Of a stretch of DNA of 16,008 bases, positions 1 through 7,352 are shown piece after piece (within the stretch, counting starts at the first letter, position 1; the number at the start of each line of letters is the position of its first letter). Source of the DNA: Pseudomonadota bacterium (GTDB lineage: Bacteria; Pseudomonadota; Gammaproteobacteria; Xanthomonadales; Xanthomonadaceae). Where the stretch lies: the NCBI GenBank assembly GCA_023419315.1, contig JAEZYE010000039.1, positions 1 to 16,008 of the forward strand, in the 5' to 3' direction. The position numbers were made by a program, and so were the translations under genes. The notes beneath the pieces are model-generated. The model saw only the letters and a list, made by a program, of their open reading frames with translations. It made no database searches and was not told the DNA's origin.

Positions 1-65
1 GGCAACCGGGTCAGGCCGACAGCCTCGCGCTTGAACTCCTCGCTGTAACGCTTTCTCTGCTGCAT
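1..65 (-). CDS. IS3-family transposase OrfA, N-terminal fragment (runs off window)
   Basis: The minus-strand ATG at 65 opens a frame reading MQQRKRYSEEFKREAVGLTR, the characteristic start of the helix-turn-helix OrfA protein of IS3/IS911-type elements (basic start, then YSEEFKREAV). An AGGAGG ribosome site lies 6 bases upstream. OrfA binds the terminal repeats and, through programmed frameshifting into OrfB, yields the active transposase. Only 21 codons are inside the window, so whether the element is intact cannot be judged. Confidence 0.85.
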   Translation of the reverse strand, partial: MQQRKRYSEEFKREAVGLTRL

Positions 66-128
66 GACACTCCTCCTGCCCCATCATGGGGCTTAACTGA
101 AGTGTCCGTGTTAGCGGGGTAGAACCCA
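1..128 (-). mobile_element. End of an IS3-family insertion sequence (partial)
   Basis: The minus strand carries the start of a transposase OrfA, preceded by an AGGAGG ribosome site and about 60 bases of AT/GC-mixed leader that ends in a terminal-repeat-like stretch. Read on the minus strand, the probable outer end begins TGGGTTCTACCCCGC and continues into AACACGGACA, which has the TG start and CCC-rich pattern usual for IS3-family ends. The exact boundary (about 128) is inferred from the TG terminus. The other end lies outside the window, so neither the second inverted repeat nor a target duplication can be seen. Confidence 0.7.
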
Positions 129-141
129 TGCGGCGGTAACG

Positions 142-585
142 GTGATTGCGGTGTGGGGTCCGGAGTGCCCACACAACGACCAGTCGTTGTGCGCGCCGCG
201 CTTTTATCGCGTGGCCGCAAGCGAAGCGGTGGAAGTCGGAGTTGGCGATATCTGGCCCGGCGCGCCGGTCATCAGCGATCAGCAGGCGGATTACCTGAGC
301 AACTACGGACCCACCGAGCCGCACCTGCGCTTCAACCGACTGGCGTATGCGCCAACGTTTCGCTGGGAGATGGAATTCGATCCGACATTCATGCCCCCAC
401 GCAACGCACCGTTGCCCAAGGGGTGGGCCACGGGCCATATGGGTTTTGTCGTCTGGAACGGGCTCCGATTTGAACTGAAAACGGCTGTGTCGCGCCGGTT
501 CTGGCCCTGCATCCCGGTCTATCGGGACAACAAGCCCTGTTCGGATGTCTACAACGAATATCCCCTTGAGTTCGTCACCCCGTAA
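142..585 (+). CDS. Unknown protein, probably N-terminally truncated by the adjacent insertion sequence
   Basis: I do not recognise this protein. The frame is open from just inside the IS end (in-frame stop at 112-114) to the TAA at 583-585. The first usable start is GTG 142, only about 14 bases from the IS boundary and without a convincing ribosome site, so the original start was probably removed by the insertion. The product (147 aa from GTG) is soluble-looking, rich in Trp, Tyr, Phe and Pro, and has four Cys (two near the N-terminus, two near the C-terminus) that could form disulfides in an exported protein. It ends 11 bases before the next gene, whose ribosome site overlaps its stop, so the two were probably co-transcribed. 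A lost signal peptide and a partner role for the next protein are inferences only. Confidence 0.55.
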   Translation: MIAVWGPECPHNDQSLCAPRFYRVAASEAVEVGVGDIWPGAPVISDQQADYLSNYGPTEPHLRFNRLAYAPTFRWEMEFDPTFMPPRNAPLPKGWATGHMGFVVWNGLRFELKTAVSRRFWPCIPVYRDNKPCSDVYNEYPLEFVTP

Positions 586-596
586 AGGACCACTGC

Positions 597-2144
597 ATGA
601 CCAACCCACATCCGATTGCGCCCACTGCCATCGATATTCGCGGTACGGCGGACAGAGTCATAGCGTCGTTGCAACTCGGCCGCAATGAAGATGCTTTGCA
701 GTTGTTGGAACAGTCTCGTCGAAGTGAACGGCCCGTGGTCCAGGAGGCGATCGAGCGCTACGTTGTCGCGGCCGCGGGGCCGCGACTCGAGGCGATGCAT
801 AGTCTCGTTGTCATGGGAACCGCCACTGCGATGGTGTGGCGGTCGAGCGAGGATGCGACCGCACTCGAACGCGTTGAGACTTTGGCTCCGTTTGTGCCGC
901 TGCTGGAACGATTGCATCAGACGGCCAACCATTCTCCCCGCCATCCGGTCCACGAGTTCCAGGTCAATGGGGCGGAACCCGTGCCCAATGAACTGGCTGG
1001 CCTGACCGAAGCCCAGCGATACGACGTGTACGCGAGCATCGTGCACCTACATGGCACGCAAGCCGCGCGAGATGCGCTGGGACGACCGGGCGAGAAGCTG
1101 ATTCTGGGGTTGCGGCAGGAAAACCGTACGACGGATGCGGGAACGAATCACCGAGCCGGGCAGGGAATCTATGACGATCGGATCGTAGTGTTGTGGACGG
1201 ACACGGATGGACGTCGCCAACTGTTCGAGGCGCTGCGCGGAAACACAGAACCGACCGCGCAGTACGACCACCACGCCGGCAGCAATGGGCGACGCCAAGG
1301 CGCACGACCGAATGCAGTGGTGCTCCCTTCAGCAGGTTTCGAGGGCGTCGGTCTCCACGTCCGCAAGGTCGAGGGCGAAGACCGGGATGCCGATGGCCTG
1401 CGCGACCTGGGGCGTTTGGCTGATGGCACCATCGAGATGCGTGCCACCACCCACAACAATCCGGGCGCAGTTCCCGACTTCTCGTTGCGGCCGACCTCGA
1501 ATGCGGTCCGGGCGGGGCAGGGCGGCGTACAGCGCGATACCAACGGGGACGGATACTTCACAGCTGCGGATGTCAACGGCGTGGACGATTTGAACAACTC
1601 TTTCAAAATCCACAGCGGGTCCCGCACGAACACCGATTCTGCGGGCTGCCAGACGATGCACCCAGATGATTATCGGAGCTTTGTTCTGAAAGTCACTGGC
1701 GTCGAGAACCCCAACCCCGCCCACTACCCCGACGATCGCTGGCAGTACGTCCTTGTCACCACGTCACCCGGTCTGTTCCGTGGGGTCGAGGCACGGGTGG
1801 ACAGTTCCGAAGAGCAGGTGCGCGAACCAACCGTCGATGTGCCGCCACAACCCGCAGGGCAGCAGCCGGGCCCTCCTCAGGCGCGCAACGAGGCAGGCCC
1901 GCGATTGAGTCCGCTCCTGCAGGAGATGTTCGATGCGGGGATGAGGGGCGATCGCCCCGGTTTCGACAGCGCGATGCGCCAGAACGCGCAGGCGTATTTC
2001 GCGTCTGCCCTCGGCGCCGAACTGCTGCGCGAGGCGCAGGCGATGGCGCGCGGAGTGGAACAGGCGCAACTGCACGCGCAGGCGCAATCGCCGATGGAAG
2101 AACAGAGGGCGGTCGCCGGTACCGCGCGGGGGCGCGGCTTCTGA
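597..2144 (+). CDS. 515-aa protein with EF-hand-like loop and IH...SxGCQT motif; putative exported or peptidoglycan-active effector
   Basis: The ATG at 597 has AAAGGA seven bases upstream, overlapping the previous stop. No signal peptide or membrane segment is visible. The N-terminal ~130 residues look helical. The central region reads GIYDDRIVVLWTDTDGRR, followed by an Asp-rich loop DRDADGLRD (262-270) and a canonical EF-hand-type loop DTNGDGYFTAAD (314-325). Next comes IHSG with His339 and SAGCQTM with Cys351. A His followed closely by S-x-G-C recalls the catalytic motif of YkuD L,D-transpeptidases and similar IHxG...GCQT motifs in phage and bacterial wall-active proteins; this is a resemblance, not an assignment. 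From about residue 400 a Pro/Gln linker leads to an Ala/Gln-rich helical C-terminus. Its TTG/TTT/ATT use seems higher than in neighbours, which suggests acquisition. An effector delivered by a type IV or VI system is possible but unproven. Confidence 0.75.
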   Translation: MTNPHPIAPTAIDIRGTADRVIASLQLGRNEDALQLLEQSRRSERPVVQEAIERYVVAAAGPRLEAMHSLVVMGTATAMVWRSSEDATALERVETLAPFVPLLERLHQTANHSPRHPVHEFQVNGAEPVPNELAGLTEAQRYDVYASIVHLHGTQAARDALGRPGEKLILGLRQENRTTDAGTNHRAGQGIYDDRIVVLWTDTDGRRQLFEALRGNTEPTAQYDHHAGSNGRRQGARPNAVVLPSAGFEGVGLHVRKVEGEDRDADGLRDLGRLADGTIEMRATTHNNPGAVPDFSLRPTSNAVRAGQGGVQRDTNGDGYFTAADVNGVDDLNNSFKIHSGSRTNTDSAGCQTMHPDDYRSFVLKVTGVENPNPAHYPDDRWQYVLVTTSPGLFRGVEARVDSSEEQVREPTVDVPPQPAGQQPGPPQARNEAGPRLSPLLQEMFDAGMRGDRPGFDSAMRQNAQAYFASALGAELLREAQAMARGVEQAQLHAQAQSPMEEQRAVAGTARGRGF

Positions 2145-2226
2145 GCGCGCGCACCGCAGTGGATTGAGGCGCATCGCGCGGCATGCGCGAAGCCGGTTTT
2201 CGAGATGAATGAGGAGCGCACTGAGG

Positions 2227-2781
2227 ATGTACGGAACGGACCAGGAACAACAATGGCTGACGAAACTGGCGGCCATCGCCGAACTGATTCACGGACGCAA
2301 CGAGGAATCGACGCGACGCATGGAGCAGACCGCAAACCGCATTGGCAGGCATGCCGATCAGCTGGCTGGAAGCAGCGATCAGTTCGCTCGCGAAGTGGTG
2401 GACGCCGTGGGGGCGCAGAGCCAGCAGGTGATCGCGCAGGGCGCCGCCAAGGCGCTCGCCGGTTTCCAGCAGCAACTGCTGGAGGCCACCGAGCAGACGC
2501 GCCGGCTGGGCGCCGCATTGGACGCGCAACGCGCGCGCTCGCGCCTGTGGGCGACGGCGGCGCTGGGCTGCCTGACCCTCGGTGCGCTGCTCGCGGCCGG
2601 CGGCAGCATCTATGTCGTGCATGACCGCCTGCGTGCGCTGGACGATGTCAATTTTGGCGAAGAGATACACGCGGCGACACGCAGCGGCGCACTCAACCGC
2701 TGCGGTGACCGGCTCTGCGTGCGGGTGCCGGGGAAGCCCGTCCGCTTCGCCGGCAATCCGGAGTACGTGATCGTCGAGTGA
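2227..2781 (+). CDS. Coiled-coil protein with one membrane segment (unknown function)
   Basis: The product is 184 aa. I chose ATG 2227 because AGGAG lies at 2212-2216, ten bases upstream; the in-frame ATG at 2209 lacks a ribosome site. Residues ~1-105 are Gln/Ala/Glu-rich and predicted largely helical or coiled-coil (IHGRNEESTRRMEQ, then QQQLLEATEQTRRLGAAL). One hydrophobic segment spans about 108-130, and a short C-terminal domain contains Cys159 and Cys164, which could pair if it faces the periplasm. The shape (long helical domain, one membrane anchor, small tail) resembles accessory proteins of mobilisation or secretion loci, but I recognise no family. It sits 82 bases after the 515-aa gene and probably belongs to the same accessory segment. 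Confidence 0.7.
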   Translation: MYGTDQEQQWLTKLAAIAELIHGRNEESTRRMEQTANRIGRHADQLAGSSDQFAREVVDAVGAQSQQVIAQGAAKALAGFQQQLLEATEQTRRLGAALDAQRARSRLWATAALGCLTLGALLAAGGSIYVVHDRLRALDDVNFGEEIHAATRSGALNRCGDRLCVRVPGKPVRFAGNPEYVIVE

Positions 2782-2858
2782 CGGTCGCCTGGATGTCGAT
2801 TTCACGCGCGCCGGTTCGTCGAGGGGTAAACAGTTCCTTCCGCACAGGAGAGTCCGCC

Positions 2859-3770
2859 ATGCCGCTCATCAAACCGATCACGCCGCTCCTGTGGTTCAAC
2901 ACCGAAGCCCGCGAGGCTGCCGAGTTCTACTGTTCCGTGTTCCCGGCCTCGCGCATCGATGCATTGACACTCTTGCGTGACACGCCGTCAGGCGACTGCG
3001 ATCTGGTGTCGTTTTCGCTGAACGGGCAGCCGTTCATGGCCATCAGCGCCGGGCCGCTGTTCAAGTTCAACCCTTCGGTGTCGTTCATGGTCAACTTCGA
3101 CGCCACGCGCGACCCGCAGGCGCAGGAGAAGCTCGACGCCGCGTGGGGCCGGCTGATTGAAGGCGGGCAGGCGCTGATGCCGCTGGACAGCTATCCCTTC
3201 AGCAAGCGCTACGGCTGGGTGCAGGATCGCTACGGCCTGTCGTGGCAGTTGATCCTGAAGGATACGGCCGGCGAGCCGCGTCCCTTTATCGAGCCAGCGC
3301 TGCTGTTCGTCGGCGCGAATGCCGGCAAGGCGGAGGAGGCCGGCGCTTTCTGGCGCTCCGTGTTCGATGACTCGGAGGCCGGGCAGATGGCGCGGTATCC
3401 CGAAGGCATGCCGCCGAACCGGCCGGGCACGGTGATGTTCTCGGATTTCCGGCTCGACCAGACCTGGTTCGTCGCGATGGATGGCGCCAACGAGCACGGC
3501 TTCATCTTCAACGAGGCGATTTCCTTCATGGTCACGTGCCGCGACCAGGCCGAGGTCGATCGCTATTGGGCGCAGCTGTCGTCGGTGCCGGCGGCGGAAC
3601 AATGTGGCTGGTGCAAGGACCGTTTCGGCCTGTCGTGGCAGATCACCCCGCACGTGCTTGATGAAGCGATGACGTCGGGCGATCAGGCAAAGGTCGACCG
3701 TGTCACCCGCGCCGTGATGGACATGCACAAGCTGGATGTTGAACAGATCGAGCGCGCGGTGCGCGGCTGA
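2859..3770 (+). CDS. VOC superfamily protein with two PhnB-like domains
   Basis: The ATG at 2859 is preceded by CAGGAG eight bases upstream; the frame extends further upstream without a better start. The 303-aa product contains two tandem copies of the PhnB/YjdN type of vicinal oxygen chelate domain. The first starts ITPLLWFNTEAREAAEFY and ends in GWVQDRYGLSWQ (118-130). The second starts PALLFVGANAGKAEEAGAFW and ends in GWCKDRFGLSWQ (about 250-261). Proteins of this family were once labelled 3-demethylubiquinone methyltransferase-like, but they lack a methyltransferase fold; substrates are generally unknown. A short helical C-terminus follows. No signal peptide is seen, so it is probably cytoplasmic. 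The fused double domain is a common variant and could form an internal pseudo-dimer. Confidence 0.9.
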   Translation: MPLIKPITPLLWFNTEAREAAEFYCSVFPASRIDALTLLRDTPSGDCDLVSFSLNGQPFMAISAGPLFKFNPSVSFMVNFDATRDPQAQEKLDAAWGRLIEGGQALMPLDSYPFSKRYGWVQDRYGLSWQLILKDTAGEPRPFIEPALLFVGANAGKAEEAGAFWRSVFDDSEAGQMARYPEGMPPNRPGTVMFSDFRLDQTWFVAMDGANEHGFIFNEAISFMVTCRDQAEVDRYWAQLSSVPAAEQCGWCKDRFGLSWQITPHVLDEAMTSGDQAKVDRVTRAVMDMHKLDVEQIERAVRG

Positions 3771-3786
3771 TCCGGTCTGTCGCGCT

Positions 3787-3801
3787 GCACTGGTAAAGTG
3801 C
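3787..3801 (+). promoter_or_regulatory. Possible extended -10 promoter inside an inverted repeat, upstream of the M14 peptidase gene
   Basis: TGGTAAAGT (3791-3799) is an extended -10 match (TG, one base, TAAAGT) 28 bases before the peptidase start. It lies inside the inverted repeat GCACT/AGTGC with a 5-base centre, so a dimeric regulator could cover it. No convincing -35 box is seen. Confidence 0.35.
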
Positions 3802-3827
3802 GCGTCTTTCCGGAAAACGGGTTCGCC

Positions 3828-4754
3828 ATGACTTCGATTGAACGCTTCCACCCCATCGGCACACCCGGCCAGCCCTGGACCGACGCGGACAAGGCCGAAT
3901 GGCGCGCGCAGCAGCCGGTGAAGCGCAGCTATGTGGACGAGGTGGTCACGAAGATCGGACGCCTGCGTGACCGCCTCGATGTGCGGCCGTACGGCACGCT
4001 CGACTATGGCGATGACGAGCGCTATCCGCTGTACGCCGTGTGCAGCCGCGACTGGGACGATGCGTTGCCGACGATGCTGGTCACCGGCGGCGTGCACGGC
4101 TACGAAACGAGTGGCGTGCAGGGCGCGCTGCAATTCCTTGATGAACGTGCCGGCGACTATGCCGGCCAGGCGAACCTGCTGGTCGTACCGTGCGTCAGCC
4201 CGTGGGGTTATGAGCGCATCCATCGCTGGAATGCGCAGGCAGTCGATCCCAATCGCTCGTTCCGCGCGAACAGTCCCGCCCAGGAATCCGCCGCACTGAT
4301 GGCGCTGGTCGAGCCGTGGCGCGGCGACATCCTGATGCACATCGATCTGCATGAAACCACCGACAGCGACGAAACCGAATTCCGTCCTTCGCTGGCCGCG
4401 CGCGATGGCAAGCCGTTCGAACCGGGCGGGATTCCGGACGGCTTCTATCTGGTCGACGACAGTGAGAACCCGCAGCCGGGGTTCCAGCAGGCCGTGATCG
4501 CGGCGGTGGCCAAGGTGACCCACATCGCGCCGGCCGACGCACGCGGCGAGATCATCGGTTCGCCTGTGGTGGCCGAAGGCGTGATCGAGTATCCGTTCAA
4601 GCCACTCGGTCTGTGTGCGGGCATCAGCGATGCGCGCTATACCACCACCACCGAGGTGTACCCGGACAGCCGGCGCGCCACGCCGGAGCAATGCAACGCA
4701 GCGCAGGTGGCGGCCGTGTGCGCGGCCATCGACTACGCGCTGGCCCATCGCTGA
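3828..4754 (+). CDS. M14-family zinc carboxypeptidase
   Basis: The 308-aa product starts at ATG 3828; an in-frame GTG at 3798 would lie on the promoter-like element and is less likely. The M14 metallocarboxypeptidase signature is complete. The zinc ligands are His90 and Glu93 in GGVHGYETSG and His175 (or His171) in HIDLHETT. The substrate-binding Asn142-Arg143 are in DPNRSF, and the likely general base Glu276 is in TTTTEVYP. No signal peptide is present, so it probably acts in the cytoplasm, trimming C-terminal residues from peptides or processing amino-acyl conjugates; the substrate cannot be read from sequence. It stands alone between its own leader and the ybiI-like gene 81 bases downstream. 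Confidence 0.9.
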   Translation: MTSIERFHPIGTPGQPWTDADKAEWRAQQPVKRSYVDEVVTKIGRLRDRLDVRPYGTLDYGDDERYPLYAVCSRDWDDALPTMLVTGGVHGYETSGVQGALQFLDERAGDYAGQANLLVVPCVSPWGYERIHRWNAQAVDPNRSFRANSPAQESAALMALVEPWRGDILMHIDLHETTDSDETEFRPSLAARDGKPFEPGGIPDGFYLVDDSENPQPGFQQAVIAAVAKVTHIAPADARGEIIGSPVVAEGVIEYPFKPLGLCAGISDARYTTTTEVYPDSRRATPEQCNAAQVAAVCAAIDYALAHR

Positions 4755-4835
4755 ACATCGCGCCGGGACGACGGTGGACTAACGCCCGCGGCGGTAGGAT
4801 CGCGCGGCGAAAAACGGCACGAGCGGAGAGCGAAC

Positions 4836-5102
4836 ATGGCAACCGGATGGGCAGGCGATGGCGCGGTGCAGGACCAGATTGATGCGACGGTCAAGGACGG
4901 CATCGAGCGCGCGCGACGCAACCTGCACAAGGGCCCCAGCCTGAGCCATTGCGAAGAATGCGATGCGCCGATTCCACCGGCGCGCCAGCGTGCGGTGCCC
5001 GGCGTGCGCTTGTGCGTCGTGTGCCAGGAAGCCGCCGACGAAGCGCAGGAAAGCGGTGCGACGTACAACCGCCGCGGCAGCAAGGACAGCCAACTGCGCT
5101 GA
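4836..5102 (+). CDS. ybiI: DksA/TraR C4-type zinc finger protein, YbiI-like
   Basis: The 88-aa product has Cys39, Cys42, Cys60 and Cys63 in two CxxC pairs (HCEECDAPI and LCVVCQE), the zinc finger of the DksA/TraR family. The start MATGWAGDGAVQDQID and the tail YNRRGSKDSQLR match what I recall of E. coli YbiI closely. GGAGAG lies seven bases upstream of the ATG. Unlike DksA it lacks the long coiled coil that enters the RNA polymerase secondary channel, so a stringent-response role should not be assumed; the function of YbiI is poorly defined. A TAGGAT -10-like element (4795-4800) lies 35 bases before the start. Confidence 0.92.
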   Translation: MATGWAGDGAVQDQIDATVKDGIERARRNLHKGPSLSHCEECDAPIPPARQRAVPGVRLCVVCQEAADEAQESGATYNRRGSKDSQLR

Positions 5103-5146
5103 CGCATTCGCCGTCACCGCTTCGACAGACAGGCAGACGTTTCTTC

Positions 5147-5719
5147 ATGCAGGACGACCTGTTCGGCGCGCGCCCGCCGGAACCGCTTCACCGATTGTTC
5201 TTCGCTTTCGTACCCGATGAGCACGGCCTGACCGTGATCGCGCCGGTGGTCGAGGGCGTGCGGTCGCAGTTTCCGAACGCGCGCTGGGTGTCGCCGTCGC
5301 GGCAGCACATGACGCTGGTGTATCTGGGCGAAAGCGCCGGACGGCGCGAAGACTGGATCGCGCAGGCGTGCGCGGCGATGGAGGGCTGGCGTGCCGGAGC
5401 GTTCGACGTCGAATTCGATCATCTGCGCGCACTGGGCAATCCGCGCCGGCCGGCGCTCGCGCTGACGGCAAGCCGGCCGTCGGAAGCATTGCAGGCGTTG
5501 TGGCGCGATCTGCAGCAGCGCATGCGCCGCGCGGGGTTTCGCGGGCTGCACGGAAATGCGTTCCTGCCACACCTCACCGTGGCCTATACGGATCCATCGC
5601 CCATGCTGCCGGCCGTGCCTGCGGTGCACATTCAGGCGAGTGCGGTCCGCCTGCTGCTGAGCGTCGAGGGCGCAGCCGCGTACGCATGCCTGCGCGAGTG
5701 GCCGCTTTCCGCCGGCTGA
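5147..5719 (+). CDS. thpR: RNA 2',3'-cyclic phosphodiesterase (2'-5' RNA ligase family)
   Basis: I chose ATG 5147 (190 aa) over in-frame starts further upstream because those would overlap the ybiI-like gene and add a low-complexity Cys/Arg-rich leader unlike the family. Two HxTx motifs define the 2H phosphoesterase fold: HMTLVYLG (His54) and HLTVAYT (His142), spaced as in ThpR/LigT. The start LHRLFFAFVPDE also fits the family. The enzyme opens 2',3'-cyclic phosphate RNA ends to 2'-phosphates and can ligate 2'-5' links in vitro. The ribosome site is weak (AGGCAG). It follows the ybiI-like gene by 44 bases and may share its transcript. Confidence 0.9.
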   Translation: MQDDLFGARPPEPLHRLFFAFVPDEHGLTVIAPVVEGVRSQFPNARWVSPSRQHMTLVYLGESAGRREDWIAQACAAMEGWRAGAFDVEFDHLRALGNPRRPALALTASRPSEALQALWRDLQQRMRRAGFRGLHGNAFLPHLTVAYTDPSPMLPAVPAVHIQASAVRLLLSVEGAAAYACLREWPLSAG

Positions 5720-5777
5720 CCTGGGCTGCGCGCGGATGCCGTTTAAGTCGGCATCGTCCCTGTCATGGTGTCCCGTC

Positions 5778-6119
5778 ATGTCGATCGCCTCTTGCCTGCG
5801 TGTGTCCGCTCTGTCGGCCGGTTTTTCCCTGCTGGCGGCATGCAGCAGCCTGCCCGCGCCCACGGTCGCTCCGCGCGCGGGCACCGACCTGCCGGCCCAG
5901 TTCCTGGTCGAGGACGCCGGGAAATGGCGTGAAGCGAGGGCGGGCGAGGGCTGCCGCAATCCAGTGCAGGATCCTCGGGACAGCACGACCCTGACGCTGG
6001 CGCAGTCGCGCAACGGCACGGGCGATTACGTGGTGCCGCCCGGCAAGTACGGCGCCAGCGCCGGGGAATGGTTGCGGCTGGAGTGCGCGAGCGGGCGTCC
6101 GCTCGGCCTCGTGCGCTGA
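5778..6119 (+). CDS. Small lipoprotein, unknown function
   Basis: From ATG 5778 the 113-aa product has a classical lipoprotein signal: a hydrophobic stretch followed by LLAAC with the lipidated Cys at residue 22, then SSLPAPT. The in-frame ATG at 5736 would add 14 residues before this signal and has no better ribosome site, so I prefer 5778. The mature part is short, Gly/Arg/Asp-rich, with two further Cys, and ends at 6119. No family is recognised. A TTAAGT element (5743-5748) 29 bases upstream could be its -10 box. Its stop codon is separated by one base from the stop of the convergent minus-strand gene. Confidence 0.75.
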   Translation: MSIASCLRVSALSAGFSLLAACSSLPAPTVAPRAGTDLPAQFLVEDAGKWREARAGEGCRNPVQDPRDSTTLTLAQSRNGTGDYVVPPGKYGASAGEWLRLECASGRPLGLVR

Positions 6120-6120
6120 T

Positions 6121-7230
6121 TCAGCGGAGTCGCGGGTCCGGGCCGAACAGGCGCTGGCCCTCGATTTCCTTCTTGCGCAGCCGTTCCAGCTTGGCCTGGT
6201 AGCGCGCCTGTTCCTCCCCACGGCTCATGCTGCGCGCACGCTCCAGTGCGCGTCCGGCCCGGCGCGCGTCGCCCTGCAGGAAATACGCACGCGCCAGTCC
6301 TTCGAAGAAGCGCGGCTCTTCCGGATGCAGGCGGATGGCGTGCTGATAGCGCTTGATGGCCGTCGCGGAATCACCGGTGCGCTCGCTTTCCAGCGCCAGC
6401 AGGAATTGGTCGAACGGATCCCGGTCGCGGATGCGCGCCAGTTTTTTCTCCAGCGGCTTGGCGGCTTCGGCTTGTCCATTGCGCTTGTACAGCGCGATCA
6501 GGTTGAACAGCGCAGGGGAGTGCTTGTCGTTGAGCGAGATGGCGTGCCGGTAGTCGGATTCGGCCTGCGCGCGATCGCCATTGCGGTAGGCCATCACCCC
6601 CAGGTTGTTCCAGAAGGCCGCGTAGTCACCGCTGTAGGCGATCGCGCGTTCGGCATACGCCTTCGCCTGCGCGCGTTCGCCCTTGCCCAGCATCGCCACC
6701 GCGCGATTGTTGTAGAACAGCGCGTACAGGTGCGCATCGTCGATGCGTCGCGGTTCCTGTCGCGTGATCACTTCGTTCCATGCGACATCCGCGCTGAAAC
6801 GCTGCCGGTGGATCAGGAAGCCGGCGTTGACGTGGTTGTTGCGATAGACGGTGCTGCCTTCCTGGAACCAGGTCAGCACGTCCTCGATTTCCTGCGCATA
6901 GGCGTCCAGCCCGGCTTCGCGTGCAAGCGCCACGGTGATCAGGGTGAAGCTCAGGCAGTTGACCTGCCGCGTCGCGTACACCTCGGCGACCGTGTGGTTG
7001 GCCTCGAAGTGGTACTGCAGGCCAAGGCCGCGTGTCTCGTCGAACAGGAAGGTGACCAGCTGTTCCAGCCGCTGCTCGGGACCGCGCACGGCATCGCCAT
7101 TCCATTGCGCGAACTGGCTGCGGAGTGGGGCCGGAATCGCCATGATTTCGGCGGGTGCGGGCGGGGCGTCCGCTTCCGGCATCGGGGCGGGCGACAGGGC
7201 CAGCGCAAGTGCGAACAACCACGTGGCCAT
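6121..7230 (-). CDS. Exported transglutaminase-like and TPR-repeat protein
   Basis: The start at 7230 (minus strand) is set by GGAGG seven bases upstream; the product is 369 aa. Residues 1-~18 form a signal peptide (MATWLFALALALSPAP). Residues ~50-145 resemble a transglutaminase-like domain: RQVNCLSFTLITVALAREAG with Cys92 at the expected nucleophile position and a candidate His133 in NNHVNAGF. From ~165 to the end there are at least four TPR units (YNNRAVAMLGKGERAQAKAY; FWNNLGVMAYRNGDRAQAES; ALFNLIALYKRNGQAEAA; FFEGLARAYFLQGDARRAG). Such proteins are periplasmic or outer-membrane associated and of unknown substrate. A TAGACT -10-like element lies at 7276-7271 on the minus strand. The gene is convergent with the lipoprotein gene and divergent from the GNAT gene. 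Confidence 0.88.
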   Translation of the reverse strand: MATWLFALALALSPAPMPEADAPPAPAEIMAIPAPLRSQFAQWNGDAVRGPEQRLEQLVTFLFDETRGLGLQYHFEANHTVAEVYATRQVNCLSFTLITVALAREAGLDAYAQEIEDVLTWFQEGSTVYRNNHVNAGFLIHRQRFSADVAWNEVITRQEPRRIDDAHLYALFYNNRAVAMLGKGERAQAKAYAERAIAYSGDYAAFWNNLGVMAYRNGDRAQAESDYRHAISLNDKHSPALFNLIALYKRNGQAEAAKPLEKKLARIRDRDPFDQFLLALESERTGDSATAIKRYQHAIRLHPEEPRFFEGLARAYFLQGDARRAGRALERARSMSRGEEQARYQAKLERLRKKEIEGQRLFGPDPRLR

Positions 7231-7270
7231 ACGCGAACCTCCACGTCTTCGGCCAAATCCGGTCGCCGGC

Positions 7271-7276
7271 AGTCTA
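7271..7276 (-). promoter_or_regulatory. Possible -10 box for the transglutaminase/TPR gene
   Basis: TAGACT on the minus strand, 40 bases before the start codon, matches the -10-like elements seen elsewhere in the window. No good -35 box is visible at the right distance. Confidence 0.3.
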
Positions 7277-7352
7277 GTCCTTCCCGCGGCCACCGGCGTG
7301 AAAGATCCCGCAGGCGCATGCCATCCGCCGACAGGCGTGGCAAGGTGGCGCG

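Noticed and set aside
1800..2144. C-terminus of the 515-aa protein as an XVIPCD secretion domain of the Xanthomonas-type T4SS
   Set aside because: Gln/Ala-rich helical tail is suggestive, but the conserved core pattern of that domain as I recall it (PDHP, DHV and related motifs) is not visible.
2988..4748. Long minus-strand open frame (586 codons) opposite the VOC and M14 genes
   Set aside because: His/Arg/Ala-rich shadow of strong G/C third positions on the plus strand; spans two well-supported genes and a gap.
6117..6123. Terminator between the convergent lipoprotein and TPR genes
   Set aside because: Stops are one base apart, leaving no room; no stem with T-run was found at either gene end.
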